Positions 1 to 8,297 of a DNA stretch of 64,000 bases are shown one piece after another. The DNA is taken from the NCBI RefSeq assembly GCF_017377875.1, contig NZ_CP070975.1, positions 1,488,001 through 1,552,000 on the forward strand, written 5' to 3'. The DNA comes from Alcaligenes sp. SORT26. Lineage in GTDB: Bacteria; Pseudomonadota; Gammaproteobacteria; Burkholderiales; Burkholderiaceae_B. The notes below the pieces were generated by a model. That model was not told the DNA's origin, made no database searches, and was given only the letters and a program-made list of their open reading frames with translations. Numbering within the stretch: position 1 is the first letter of the stretch; every line of letters begins with the position of its first letter. The position numbers and the translations under genes were made by a program.

Positions 1-649
1 TCAAGCGCGTCAAATCGTCCAGCAGGACATCTACGCCACGGACTTTTTCATGTAATTGGGTGTAAATCTTACTGGCCCAGGCTGAAGGGGTCGCCTCCAG
101 TTGCAGCAACTCGATATAGCCGCTGATGGCGGCCAGTGGGGAGCGTATTTCATGGGCCGCTACGGCAAAACAGTCGGCGCGCTCGCGTTCCTGTTGCATT
201 TTTGCGCTGACATCGCGAATCATCAGCAAGGTGGCGGTGTCTGACTCGGAGGCGGCATAGGCATGAAATTCCAGGGCGCGAGCCTGCTCCCCTTCGCCAT
301 CCCGGTGCATGCAGTAAAAGGGATTTTTCGCGCGGTGAATAACCTGGCTAATTCCAGGCAGCAAATACGCTAAATCCGCCTTTATTCCTTTTTCCAGATT
401 CTGGAAAAAATCGATTAAATCATCGCTGCCATTGGCTAATTCCGGTATATCCAGCAAGCGGCGCATGGCCCGATTACAGCCTTCAATTCGCCCACAGGAA
501 TCGAACATGACAATGGCATCGGGCAAAGCATCCAGCATTTGCTCAAAACGATGCGCTTTTTCATAAGCCTGCCCCGGCCATTTGGGCACGCTGGTTCGTT
601 CAAACAAACGTTGCCCGATCAAAAAACTGGTAAATAGTGTGAGCAACAA
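1..649 (-). CDS. Sensor histidine kinase, PAS + HisKA, C-terminus outside window
   Basis: About 216 residues are visible; the catalytic ATPase domain lies beyond the left edge. The protein opens with a short hydrophobic segment (residues 1-15), then a PAS-like region (DALPDAIVMFDSCGRIEG), and then the phospho-acceptor box AAHEIRSPLAAISGYIELLQ, which marks a HisKA dimerisation domain. The start is uncertain: I use a TTG preceded by AGGGG because a TAG lies four codons upstream in the same frame. Beyond that stop the same frame again looks protein-like for about 43 codons, broken by a TGA, so the N-terminus may be truncated or damaged. The response regulator at 1442 lies divergently across a long gap and could be the partner. 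Confidence 0.8.
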   Translation of the reverse strand, partial: MLLTLFTSFLIGQRLFERTSVPKWPGQAYEKAHRFEQMLDALPDAIVMFDSCGRIEGCNRAMRRLLDIPELANGSDDLIDFFQNLEKGIKADLAYLLPGISQVIHRAKNPFYCMHRDGEGEQARALEFHAYAASESDTATLLMIRDVSAKMQQERERADCFAVAAHEIRSPLAAISGYIELLQLEATPSAWASKIYTQLHEKVRGVDVLLDDLTRL

Positions 650-658
650 GCCAATCCC

Positions 659-790
659 CTATTTTCGTCCCAAAACAAGCACTGCGCCTGCCTCAGTGCG
701 GTTTCAATCTCCATGCGACAAAAAGCCAGTCCAGCGGATAAACCAAGCATTTTTCTTGATGGGATTACTGACATGCCAATGCCATTGCAT
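659..790 (-). other. Protein-like frame upstream of the kinase, broken by two stops
   Basis: From an ATG at 790 the kinase reading frame runs 28 codons to a TGA (704-706), then 14 codons to a TAG (659-661), then directly into the kinase. The first segment is rich in Trp and His (starts MQWHWHVSNPIKKNAWFIRW). It could be a decayed N-terminal extension or chance. I do not claim it is expressed. Confidence 0.25.
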
Positions 791-1441
791 CAGCCTGGGT
801 GAAAAAAAGTTAAGCGCCTAATAAATGAATTTCATAACAATTAAGCGGGAAAATGGGAAAGGTATCAGTACGTTTTAAAAGTTTTACTCCAAAAATGGAC
901 GCCATACTGCTTAACGGGATATTTAGCCGTATCATAAGGCGCATAAATTTTCTTTGAGGAAACAAGGGGGCTTGTACAAAATAGATTCCTATTTATTCCA
1001 TAAAGGCTGACTAGGATCAAGACTAACGATAAAAACAAGTGCTAGGGTGCTAACACCCTTTTTTCTTGGCCCGACAAGCCAAGCACCGCCCGGACCCGCC
1101 CACATCACCAACACTTATAAGTGTGTTCAGCTACCCACACTGGGCCCGTCCGGTAACACGACAGCGCAAGGGATACGCGTAAAATCAACAAGGCTGGCCC
1201 AGGTTCACAGGCCCGCCCGATTGAAGTGATCCCCTGACAAAGCATGAACATCTGAAAATCGGAGATATTAGAAGCATGTGTGTCGAATACTCTGCCTATC
1301 ACTTGGCGTGAACAGGCCACTATCCATTGCCATTATTAGTATTTCTGTACTTACTAATACCGTCTCTACACTCTGCACTGCTACATCGGGGCACACAGCC
1401 TTCTTTTCCCCGGTCTGGCCTGCTTTCATTTTGTTGACTCC
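791..1441. other. Gene-free stretch between kinase and response regulator
   Basis: About 650 bases with no convincing coding frame. The left part is AT-rich and should hold the kinase promoter. The only clear element is a rho-independent terminator at 1044-1064 that points to the plus strand without a gene before it. Confidence 0.6.
1044..1064 (+). terminator. Orphan rho-independent terminator
   Basis: Perfect 6-bp stem AGGGTG/CACCCT with a four-base loop, followed by a run of six T. No plus-strand gene lies upstream, so it may end a small RNA starting somewhere in 830-1000. Confidence 0.5.
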
Positions 1442-2068
1442 ATGAACGACGCCGTTTACTCCACTCGGCAGGCTGCTGATTTACTGGGCGTATCTGTACG
1501 CACCGTACAACTTTGGGTAGAAGCCGGGACACTGAAAGCCTGGAAAACCCAAGGTGGGCACCGACGCATTGACCGCGACTCCGTCCAAGCCATCTTGCAA
1601 GAGCGCCAGGGGCACGCCAGCCCCCAGGTCGCACCCGATACCCCGATCACACCCAGCCTGCCCGTTTGTAGCAGTGAACCCTGCCTGCGTGTATTGGTCG
1701 TTGAAGACGATCTGGATCTGCTGTCCATCTACCGCATGGCGATGGAGCATCTGCCCTTCCCGGTCGAATTGCGCTGCGAGCAAGATGGCCTGAAAGGTCT
1801 GATCGCCGCTGGCAATTTCTACCCCGACGTTCTGATCGTGGATCTGAACCTGCCCAAGCTGGATGGCTTTGCCATGCTCAAGGCCTTGGCCGATGCGCCC
1901 GAAACAGAACATACCTTGATCTACGTGATTTCTGCCTTGAGCGCCGCCGATATCCACGCGCGTGGCGGCCTGCCCGGCAAAGCAACCGCACTGGCCAAAC
2001 CCATCCCTATTGCCCTGCTGCTGCAATTGCTCAGCGAAGCCTTTCACGCCCAGTACCTGCCCTCCTGA
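1442..2068 (+). CDS. Response regulator with N-terminal excisionase/MerR-like HTH and C-terminal receiver
   Basis: 208 residues. Residues 5-55 form a helix-turn-helix of the excisionase/MerR DNA-binding type (STRQAADLLGVSVRTVQLW, then the wing GGHRRIDRDSV). A Pro-rich linker (58-80) leads to a CheY-like receiver at 82-205 with acidic pocket D89/D90, phospho-acceptor D134 in LIVDLNLPKLDG, and the conserved Lys in ALAKPIP. The domain order is the reverse of the usual receiver-then-HTH layout. It probably regulates transcription on phosphorylation, possibly by the kinase to the left; target genes are unknown. The next gene downstream is a chemoreceptor on the same strand, after a 200-base AT-rich gap. 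Confidence 0.85.
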   Translation: MNDAVYSTRQAADLLGVSVRTVQLWVEAGTLKAWKTQGGHRRIDRDSVQAILQERQGHASPQVAPDTPITPSLPVCSSEPCLRVLVVEDDLDLLSIYRMAMEHLPFPVELRCEQDGLKGLIAAGNFYPDVLIVDLNLPKLDGFAMLKALADAPETEHTLIYVISALSAADIHARGGLPGKATALAKPIPIALLLQLLSEAFHAQYLPS

Positions 2069-2270
2069 GCCCACCCGCTTCCCTTTATCAGCACGGATCA
2101 ATTTTTTCAATTTCGATCGATTTGTGACAAATATTTTCATTTGATTATCATTTTTTTATTTTTAGACATAAAAAACGAATCAAATGATACTATTCACGAA
2201 AATTCACAACAAGAAATTGATCCGTTTATCTTGAGTCTTTTGCTGATACAAAAAAACAAAGGGAAAGGCT

Positions 2271-3977
2271 ATGCGCAAGAACCTACCAATTACCGGCATT
2301 GAAACCGAACTGCTGGACGAGCAATATCTCATTTCCAAAACAGACTTGGCAGGCCGCATCATTTATGCGAACCCTGCATTTGTGGAGGTCAGCGGTTTTA
2401 GCCGGGAAGAGCTGATCGGCGCGCCACATAACATTGTGCGGCATCCCGATATGCCGTCCGAGGTCTTTGCCGATTTATGGCACACCCTGAAACAGGGGCG
2501 TTCATGGGTAGGGGTAGTAAAGAATCGCCGTAAAGACGGCGGTTTTTATTGGGTTCTGGCCCATGCCAGCCCGATTATTGAACAAGGTGAATTAACGGGC
2601 TTTGCGTCGGTACGGGTACGTGCCAAAGCCCAGGATATTCAAGCCGCCGAACAGTTTTATCAGGAATTGCGCGAAGGCAAAAATCGCTCACGAACCATAC
2701 GGGCTGGCCAAATTACAGCCCGTAGTTGGCGACGCCCCTTTGCAGGCCTGCGCTTTTTGGCCGGTCCCAGTTTGCTGGCCGCGTTTTTACGTAAAGGCTT
2801 GTTAAATCTGGGGATTACCGGCGGGATTATCGCCATGATCCTGAATACGGAAATGCCACAGCAAAGCATGGTGATGCTGGCTAGCGCCCTGGGCGTAGGC
2901 ACTCTCATGATTCTTGGCTATCAGGCTGTATTGATGCGACGCGTTTTAGGATCGTTTAAAACGGCCACGCACATCGCCCAACAAATTGCAGCGGGTAATC
3001 TGACCGTCAACACTCGGGGGCCCGAGGTCAAAAAACTGGAAACGCTGGGGCAGAACCTGGATCTGATGCGTAAAAGCCTGATGAGTATCAGCACCGACGT
3101 TGACCAGAGCTGTGGGAACAATCAAGTCGTGTCCCGCAAGCTGTCGGACAATAGCGCCTTGCTGGAAGCCCGGACGCAGGAACAAGCCGCGTCCATGCAA
3201 GAAACCACCGCCAGCATGAGCTCGTTTGGACAGGCCGTTTTGCAGACCGCCGAAAACGCCAAAGCCAGTCATGAACTGGCTAGCCGCAGTGCGGATATTG
3301 CAGGCCGTGGTAACGAAGCGGTTCAGAAGGTCAGCTCGTCCATGCAACAGATTCTGGAAAGCTCACAACATATTGGCAATATCGTGTCGATGATCAATAA
3401 CATCGCCTTTCAAACCAATATCTTGTCGATTAATGCATCTATTGAATCGGCCCGCGCCGGAGAGGCAGGCAAAGGCTTTGCGGTGGTCGCCTCAGCAGTC
3501 CGTTCACTGGCTCAACAAGCCGCGCAGGCCGCCGATGAAATCAAGCAACTGGTCACCGAAACCCAAACCCTCAGTGCTGAAGGTGCAACCCATGCGGCCC
3601 ACGCTGGCCAGACCATGCAGGAGATTCTGACATCCGTGTCTGAAGTCGCCGGTCTGATGGGTGAAATTTCTGCGGCCACCGGCGAACAAAGTATTGGTTT
3701 GGGCCAGCTCACCCAGGCCCTGAAACAAGTGGACCAGATCACCAGCGATAATGCCGCCCTGGTTCATGACTTGAGTGAAACGGCTCAGGAATTGAACCAG
3801 AACGGGGCCGAGTTGCAAGAGGCGATCAGTGTCCTGAATCATGGCGATCACGGCCAAGTCCACCATCAAATGCGACCTGCTGCGGCCTTGACGCTGGCCC
3901 CGGTCCTGACGATGGATGCCGCTCGTCGTCGCCCTGCCGCAACGGGCCGACTACGACAATTGGCATCCAGTACCTAG
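2271..3977 (+). CDS. Methyl-accepting chemotaxis protein with N-terminal PAS (Aer-like)
   Basis: 568 residues. A PAS domain occupies about 15-120 (YANPAFVEVSGFSREELIG and HNIVRHPDMPSEVF are the typical Aer-type PAS strings). Two membrane helices follow near 176-193 and 201-220 with almost no periplasmic loop, then a HAMP-like linker and a long cytoplasmic signalling coil. The conserved hairpin tip (NNIAFQTNILSINASIESAR) lies at about 376-396. As in Aer, sensing is likely intracellular, through a cofactor in PAS reporting redox or energy state; the cofactor is not deducible. There is no C-terminal NWETF-type pentapeptide. No che genes lie nearby, so it must serve a chemotaxis array encoded elsewhere. 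Confidence 0.9.
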   Translation: MRKNLPITGIETELLDEQYLISKTDLAGRIIYANPAFVEVSGFSREELIGAPHNIVRHPDMPSEVFADLWHTLKQGRSWVGVVKNRRKDGGFYWVLAHASPIIEQGELTGFASVRVRAKAQDIQAAEQFYQELREGKNRSRTIRAGQITARSWRRPFAGLRFLAGPSLLAAFLRKGLLNLGITGGIIAMILNTEMPQQSMVMLASALGVGTLMILGYQAVLMRRVLGSFKTATHIAQQIAAGNLTVNTRGPEVKKLETLGQNLDLMRKSLMSISTDVDQSCGNNQVVSRKLSDNSALLEARTQEQAASMQETTASMSSFGQAVLQTAENAKASHELASRSADIAGRGNEAVQKVSSSMQQILESSQHIGNIVSMINNIAFQTNILSINASIESARAGEAGKGFAVVASAVRSLAQQAAQAADEIKQLVTETQTLSAEGATHAAHAGQTMQEILTSVSEVAGLMGEISAATGEQSIGLGQLTQALKQVDQITSDNAALVHDLSETAQELNQNGAELQEAISVLNHGDHGQVHHQMRPAAALTLAPVLTMDAARRRPAATGRLRQLASST

Positions 3978-3982
3978 CCTCG

Positions 3983-4558
3983 CTAGAAGCCCAGGCTTTC
4001 TGCGCCGCCCAACAAAGCCAGCACACCCAGCACGGCAAAGATACAGGCGGCAATCCGGTGCACCAACTGAGTCGGCAAGCGGCGGGCAATACGCTCGCCA
4101 AACAGGACGGCCGGCGCATTGGCCAGCATCATGCCCAGGGTCGTACCCAGTACCACCCACCAGAACTCCTGATATTTAGCGGCTAAAGCGACCGTGGCGA
4201 TTTGGGTTTTATCGCCCATCTCGGCCAGGAAGAAGGTAACCAGGGTGGTCCCGAACACACCAAATCGAGTGCGCGTAGTTTCGGCATCGTCGATCTTGTC
4301 GGGAATCAGAATCCAGATGGCCATGGCCAGAAAGGAAATACCCAGCACCCAGCGCAGCACTTCGGGGTCCAGCAATGCAGGAACCCAGGCACCAATGGCA
4401 CCGGCCAGACCGTGATTAACTAAGGTTGCTATGAAAATAGCGAGAATGATGGGCCAAGGGCGCTTGTAGCGGGCTGCAAGAATAAAGGCCAACAATTGGG
4501 TTTTGTCCCCAATTTCTGCCAAGGCAACCACACCCGTGGAGATAAACAACGCTTCCAT
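3983..4558 (-). CDS. GDT1/TMEM165 (UPF0016) family manganese exporter
   Basis: 191 residues, six predicted membrane helices in two similar halves, each with the family signature E-x-G-D-K-T-Q (residues 15-21, and again in LAEMGDKTQIA). Members move Mn2+ or Ca2+ across membranes; bacterial MneA-type proteins export manganese. The start at 4558 was chosen over an upstream in-frame codon because AGGAG stands five bases before it. A yybP-ykoY manganese riboswitch directly upstream on the same strand strongly supports manganese export as the role. It converges with the chemoreceptor, five bases apart. Confidence 0.9.
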   Translation of the reverse strand: MEALFISTGVVALAEIGDKTQLLAFILAARYKRPWPIILAIFIATLVNHGLAGAIGAWVPALLDPEVLRWVLGISFLAMAIWILIPDKIDDAETTRTRFGVFGTTLVTFFLAEMGDKTQIATVALAAKYQEFWWVVLGTTLGMMLANAPAVLFGERIARRLPTQLVHRIAACIFAVLGVLALLGGAESLGF

Positions 4559-4559
4559 A

Positions 4560-4735
4560 ACAACTCCTGGCCGGATAAGAGACAGATGACCACAAACCCT
4601 CCCGGCCAAACGCGAAGGTCTATGGTCAAAAGTCTTGCCAGGCTAGTTGCTACCAGCGCCATGACCCTGTGTAGGCCAAGTATGTTGACGCTGGTCTTCG
4701 GTAATCCGAAGCGGCTACTCCCTAATGACGAAGCG
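4560..4735 (-). promoter_or_regulatory. yybP-ykoY manganese riboswitch and expression platform
   Basis: On the minus strand the leader carries the hallmarks of this class: GGGAGTAGCC near 4712-4723, a perfect CTTCGG/CCGAAG hairpin, CGTCAACATACTTGGCC at 4674-4690, and CTGGCAAGACTTT at 4627-4640. Downstream, TGGCCGG (4602-4608) can pair with CCGGCCA (4568-4574), whose end touches the AGGAG ribosome site at 4564-4568 of the exporter. This suggests Mn2+ binding opens the site and turns on translation. The class is known to sense Mn2+; the pairing is my reading. Confidence 0.85.
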
Positions 4736-4826
4736 CATCGTAGCCCAGATTGGCGCACCTGTCCAATCGGCTCTTTTTCAACGCCCAGACGGTACACTTG
4801 CTTATTTACCTTCCCCACCGATTTGC

Positions 4827-6383
4827 ATGAGCGCCCAACTCCCTGCCTTCACACCCCAAAAAAGCTACCAGCGCACGGTGCTGCTGTACCTGTTTCTGAT
4901 GGTTGTCATGTGGACAGTCTTGATGGCAATCAGCCACAAAGCGCCGGATCTGGACGGCATGGAGGAACTGGTCTGGTCATCCAGCTTTGAACTGGGTTAT
5001 TTAAAGCATCCCCCCTTCCCGTCCTGGGTCATGGCCGCACTGACCAGTGTGTTTGGTCGCCCTATCTGGCTGACGTTTGCGGCAGGGATGACGGCCTCGG
5101 TGCTGGGCTTATGGTTTATCTGGAAACTGGCCTGCGAGTTTCTGAATCCCGAGCGCGCCCTGATGGTCTTGCTGATCAGTTCGGTCAGCATTTACTTCTC
5201 TTTGCGCGGCACCATTTTTAATCACAACACGGCACAACTGTGGTCCGTCACGGCAGCCACCTGGTTTTTCTATCGTGCCAGCCGGGATCAAAAACCCGCG
5301 GACTGGTTATGGTTAGGAGCCGTCGCGGCCTTCGCTACCGTCACCAAATACAGCGCCGTGATTCTGTTCACTGCCTTCTTTTTGTACTTTCTGCGCAGCG
5401 GCATGTGGCGCCAGCGGCAAACCTGGACAGGGCTGGGTCTGGCCCTGATCGCGTATGTACTGGTCCTCTCCCCTCATCTGTACTGGCTGGCCGCGCACGA
5501 CTTCGCCCCCTTCCGCTATATGGACGGCTCCCTGGAAACGCATACACGCTTGGAAGCCTATAAGGAACTGCTGGCCTTCAGCCTGGACCAGCTCGGTCGT
5601 CTCAGCCCTATGCTGGTGGCCCTGATTGCGCTAGCCGTCTGGAATCGCCGCGACTCCAAAAGACTCGCTCCGGCGGATGCTGCCTTGCAAAACAAGCAGC
5701 GCTATTCTGATGATATCTCCCGTGCCGACAAGCAATTCCTGCTCTGGGTGGGCCTGACTCCCATTATCAGCACCGTACTGATTTCGGCCATTATGGGCAC
5801 GCGTTTGGTGGCATCCTGGGCCACCACCTTTTTTGTGCTGTATGGTTTTTTTGCCCTGTGGGTCATGCACGGCAAAGACAAGATCCAGCTACGCAGACTG
5901 GCAATTATCGTGATCGTGCTGCAGATTTTGCTGGCATCAGGCTATGCCTTGGCCCGAGGCCCCCTGGCCTGGCACAAAGGGCGGGACTCACGTTCGACAT
6001 TTCCAGGCCCTGAAGTCTCTGCCCAGATGCAGGCCATCTGGAAAGAACACATGCCTGGCATTCCCTTGAAAGTCGTGGTCGCGGACACCTGGTTGGGTGG
6101 CAATATTGCCGTCCATGCCGGTCAGGATGTTCTGGTCTTTATTGATGCAGACCCGGCTGCTTCACCCTGGTTAACACTGCCACGCGATCTGGACTGCGGT
6201 GCCCTGATTGTCTATAGCCTGAAAACACGAGGACCCGCCCCCGCTGCCTTGCTTGAACTGTACGAACAGGCCCCGATCAAAGGTCGAGCAGAACAGCGCT
6301 GGTCCTCCGAGCGCAGCCCCATGATTGATCTGAACTGGGCCATTTTGCCCGCCCAGAGCGGCTGCGCATCTGCCGCACCTTGA
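4827..6383 (+). CDS. GT39/PMT-like integral membrane glycosyltransferase
   Basis: 518 residues with roughly ten membrane helices. The N-terminal pattern is that of the ArnT/PMT_2 superfamily: an acidic pair in the first periplasmic loop (DLDGMEELVW), then the signature LGYLKHPPFPSWVMA, and NHNTAQLWSVTAATWFFYRA further on. Such enzymes transfer a sugar from a polyprenyl phosphate carrier to lipid, glycan or protein outside the membrane. Donor and acceptor cannot be told here. The start is an ATG at 4827; an earlier in-frame start would put coding sequence inside the manganese riboswitch, and no good ribosome site is seen for either. The gene reads away from the riboswitch, so it needs its own promoter. 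Confidence 0.75.
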   Translation: MSAQLPAFTPQKSYQRTVLLYLFLMVVMWTVLMAISHKAPDLDGMEELVWSSSFELGYLKHPPFPSWVMAALTSVFGRPIWLTFAAGMTASVLGLWFIWKLACEFLNPERALMVLLISSVSIYFSLRGTIFNHNTAQLWSVTAATWFFYRASRDQKPADWLWLGAVAAFATVTKYSAVILFTAFFLYFLRSGMWRQRQTWTGLGLALIAYVLVLSPHLYWLAAHDFAPFRYMDGSLETHTRLEAYKELLAFSLDQLGRLSPMLVALIALAVWNRRDSKRLAPADAALQNKQRYSDDISRADKQFLLWVGLTPIISTVLISAIMGTRLVASWATTFFVLYGFFALWVMHGKDKIQLRRLAIIVIVLQILLASGYALARGPLAWHKGRDSRSTFPGPEVSAQMQAIWKEHMPGIPLKVVVADTWLGGNIAVHAGQDVLVFIDADPAASPWLTLPRDLDCGALIVYSLKTRGPAPAALLELYEQAPIKGRAEQRWSSERSPMIDLNWAILPAQSGCASAAP

Positions 6384-6388
6384 CCGTC

Positions 6389-7297
6389 TTAAACCCTGGG
6401 GTGATGCACGGGTAGTTGCTCACCCAGATAATCCAGAAAATGACGCACCGCCGGGGCCATGCCTCGGCGCGATGCAAACACGGCGTGAATAATTCCTGGC
6501 AAGGGTGCCCATTGCGGCAAAACCTGCACCAGACGCCCTGCCTGCAAGGCATCGCAACACATATAGTCGGGCAAAATACCCACGCCTATGCCTTGCTCTA
6601 CCCCTTCACGCAAGGTCAGCAAATCCGAGGCCATATAACGGGGCCGATGAGTCACGGTCAGGCTGGCTCCATCAGGGCCATACAACTCCCACTCGCCTTG
6701 TCCCTGTCGGGCTGACATGGCGACGGTGGGCAGTTTGGCCAGATCAGCAGGCCCGCGCACCGGATCAAAACGAGCCAGCAATTCCGGCTGCGCAACCACA
6801 ATAGCGCCGGTCTCGCCCAGGCGTTTCACGATATAGCTGGCGCTATCACTTAAGGTGCTGCGTACTCGCAAAGCCACATCAATTCCGTCGGCAACCGGGT
6901 CCACGACACGATTACTGACTTCCACCTCCAGCTCGACCTGAGGATAACGAATCAGAAACTGCGCAAATACTGTCGACAACACCGTGTGCGCCAAGGTGAC
7001 CGGACAACTGATGCGGAGCAAACCACGCGGTTCTTGCTGCACTTGGGCGACAGCCGCATACGCGGCTTCGGCCTCGTCGCGCATGGCCTGGCAATGGCGT
7101 AAGAACACCTCGCCCGCAGGCGTCAGGGACAGGCTGCGGGTGGTGCGTTGCAGCAGGCGGACACCGACTTCAGCCTCAAGGCGGCTCAGGCGTCGCGACA
7201 CACGCGATGGCGGCATACCCAGGTGGCGGGCGGCGGCACTAAATCCACCGCGTTGCACCACTTCGGTAAACAGCACCATGTCATTTAAGTCATACAT
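6389..7297 (-). CDS. LysR-family transcriptional regulator
   Basis: 302 residues. The N-terminal winged HTH (about 3-62) contains FTEVVQRGGFSAAARHLGMP and SRVSRRLSRLEAEVGVRLLQ, the standard LysR helix pair. The rest is a periplasmic-binding-like effector domain. It is divergent from the azoreductase gene across 125 bases, the usual arrangement for a LysR protein that controls its neighbour, probably in response to a quinone, azo or aromatic compound (inference). It belongs to the CrgA/AaeR-like subgroup with the N-terminal motif MYDLNDMVLF. Confidence 0.9.
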   Translation of the reverse strand: MYDLNDMVLFTEVVQRGGFSAAARHLGMPPSRVSRRLSRLEAEVGVRLLQRTTRSLSLTPAGEVFLRHCQAMRDEAEAAYAAVAQVQQEPRGLLRISCPVTLAHTVLSTVFAQFLIRYPQVELEVEVSNRVVDPVADGIDVALRVRSTLSDSASYIVKRLGETGAIVVAQPELLARFDPVRGPADLAKLPTVAMSARQGQGEWELYGPDGASLTVTHRPRYMASDLLTLREGVEQGIGVGILPDYMCCDALQAGRLVQVLPQWAPLPGIIHAVFASRRGMAPAVRHFLDYLGEQLPVHHPRV

Positions 7298-7422
7298 ACA
7301 GGGATGTTTTCCAGGATTACAGACAAAAGTAGAATAATCTTTCTCAGAAAAACCGGCTTATCAAAGGTATGGGCATCAAACATAATGACACCATTCCTTC
7401 ATCGCTTTGGACACCAAACATC

Positions 7423-8049
7423 ATGAAACTGCTACACGTAGACTCCAGTATCACCGGCGCCAACTCCGTTTCCCGCGAACTTTCGCAATTTGTAGTTGAT
7501 CAACTGCGCCAGCAAAATGATCAGGTCCAAGTGGAGCATGTTGATCTGGCCCTGAACCCGCCACCTCACTTCTCGGCAGACTCCCTGGGCATGCGTCTGG
7601 GTCTGGATCCCGCCACCCTGAGCGAGCGTCAGCGCGCCGAAAACGCGATCACCGAACAATACCTGAGCCAGTTCCTGGCCTCGGACGTGGTCGTGATTGG
7701 TGCCCCCTTCTACAACTTCACCATTCCTAGCCAACTGAAAGCCTGGATGGACCGTCTGGCTCAAGCTGGCCGTACGTTCCGCTACACCAGCAATGGCCCA
7801 GAAGGCCTGGCTGGCGACAAAACGGTGTACCTGGTTCTGAGCCGTGGCGGCATCTACTCCGAGTCGGAGCAAGGACAGGCCATGGAACATCAGGAAAGCT
7901 ACCTGCGCGTGATGTTCGGCTTCATGGGTGTGACCGACCTGCGTATTGTCTACGCTGAAGGCCTGGGCAAGACCCCTGAGCTGCGTGATCAGATTATAGA
8001 AAACGCCAAAGCCGGTGTCAGCGCCTTGCTGGAAAAGAGCGCAGCCTAA
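7423..8049 (+). CDS. azoR: FMN-dependent NADH:quinone/azo reductase
   Basis: 208 residues from the ATG at 7423, which matches the family start MKLLHVDSSI; an earlier in-frame ATG adds 18 residues that do not fit. The flavodoxin-like fold shows the FMN phosphate loop near SSITGANSVSREL and the conserved PFYNFTIPSQLKAWMDRL. AzoR enzymes are dimeric cytoplasmic flavoproteins that reduce quinones by two electrons and split azo bonds with NADH, protecting against quinone stress. The divergent LysR gene is the likely regulator. Two strong hairpin terminators follow. Confidence 0.93.
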   Translation: MKLLHVDSSITGANSVSRELSQFVVDQLRQQNDQVQVEHVDLALNPPPHFSADSLGMRLGLDPATLSERQRAENAITEQYLSQFLASDVVVIGAPFYNFTIPSQLKAWMDRLAQAGRTFRYTSNGPEGLAGDKTVYLVLSRGGIYSESEQGQAMEHQESYLRVMFGFMGVTDLRIVYAEGLGKTPELRDQIIENAKAGVSALLEKSAA

Positions 8050-8058
8050 GACAGAGAG

Positions 8059-8087
8059 GGCCTGGTTCGACCCGGCCTTTCTTGTTT
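8059..8087 (+). terminator. Terminator after azoR
   Basis: GGCCTGG/CCCGGCC stem with one mismatch, TTCGA loop and a T-rich tail, ten bases past the azoR stop. Confidence 0.6.
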
Positions 8088-8139
8088 AGTTCTGCAAGGC
8101 TCAGGCATCTGTCGCTTCAACGACCAGGCCTGATCCTAT

Positions 8140-8194
8140 AAAAATAAAGCCAGACCCGAATCCCTGTATGGATTTCCGGTCTGGCTTTATTTTT
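8140..8194. terminator. Long bidirectional hairpin
   Basis: Perfect 17-bp arms AAAAATAAAGCCAGACC and GGTCTGGCTTTATTTTT around a 21-base loop. A/T runs on both sides let it work in either direction, separating azoR from ribA. Confidence 0.8.
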
Positions 8195-8208
8195 GAGCTC
8201 GGAAAGAC

Positions 8209-8236
8209 AAAGGGCCAATTGATGGCCCTTTTTTTT
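8209..8236 (+). terminator. Second hairpin terminator between azoR and ribA
   Basis: AAAGGGCC/GGCCCTTT stem, seven-base loop and eight T. It is the third terminator-like hairpin in 180 bases; on the minus strand it could also follow ribA. Confidence 0.7.
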
Positions 8237-8297
8237 GATACCGATAAAAAAGGAGCGGATGAAAAACAGAATCAAATTCTACCCGCACTCCCTTTTT

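Noticed and set aside
1047-1440. Short frames on both strands before the response regulator
   Set aside because: No ribosome sites and no domain signal; they begin inside or beyond the terminator at 1044.
4725-4826. Longer N-terminus of the glycosyltransferase
   Set aside because: It would overlap the manganese riboswitch of the opposite strand and adds residues without membrane-protein character.
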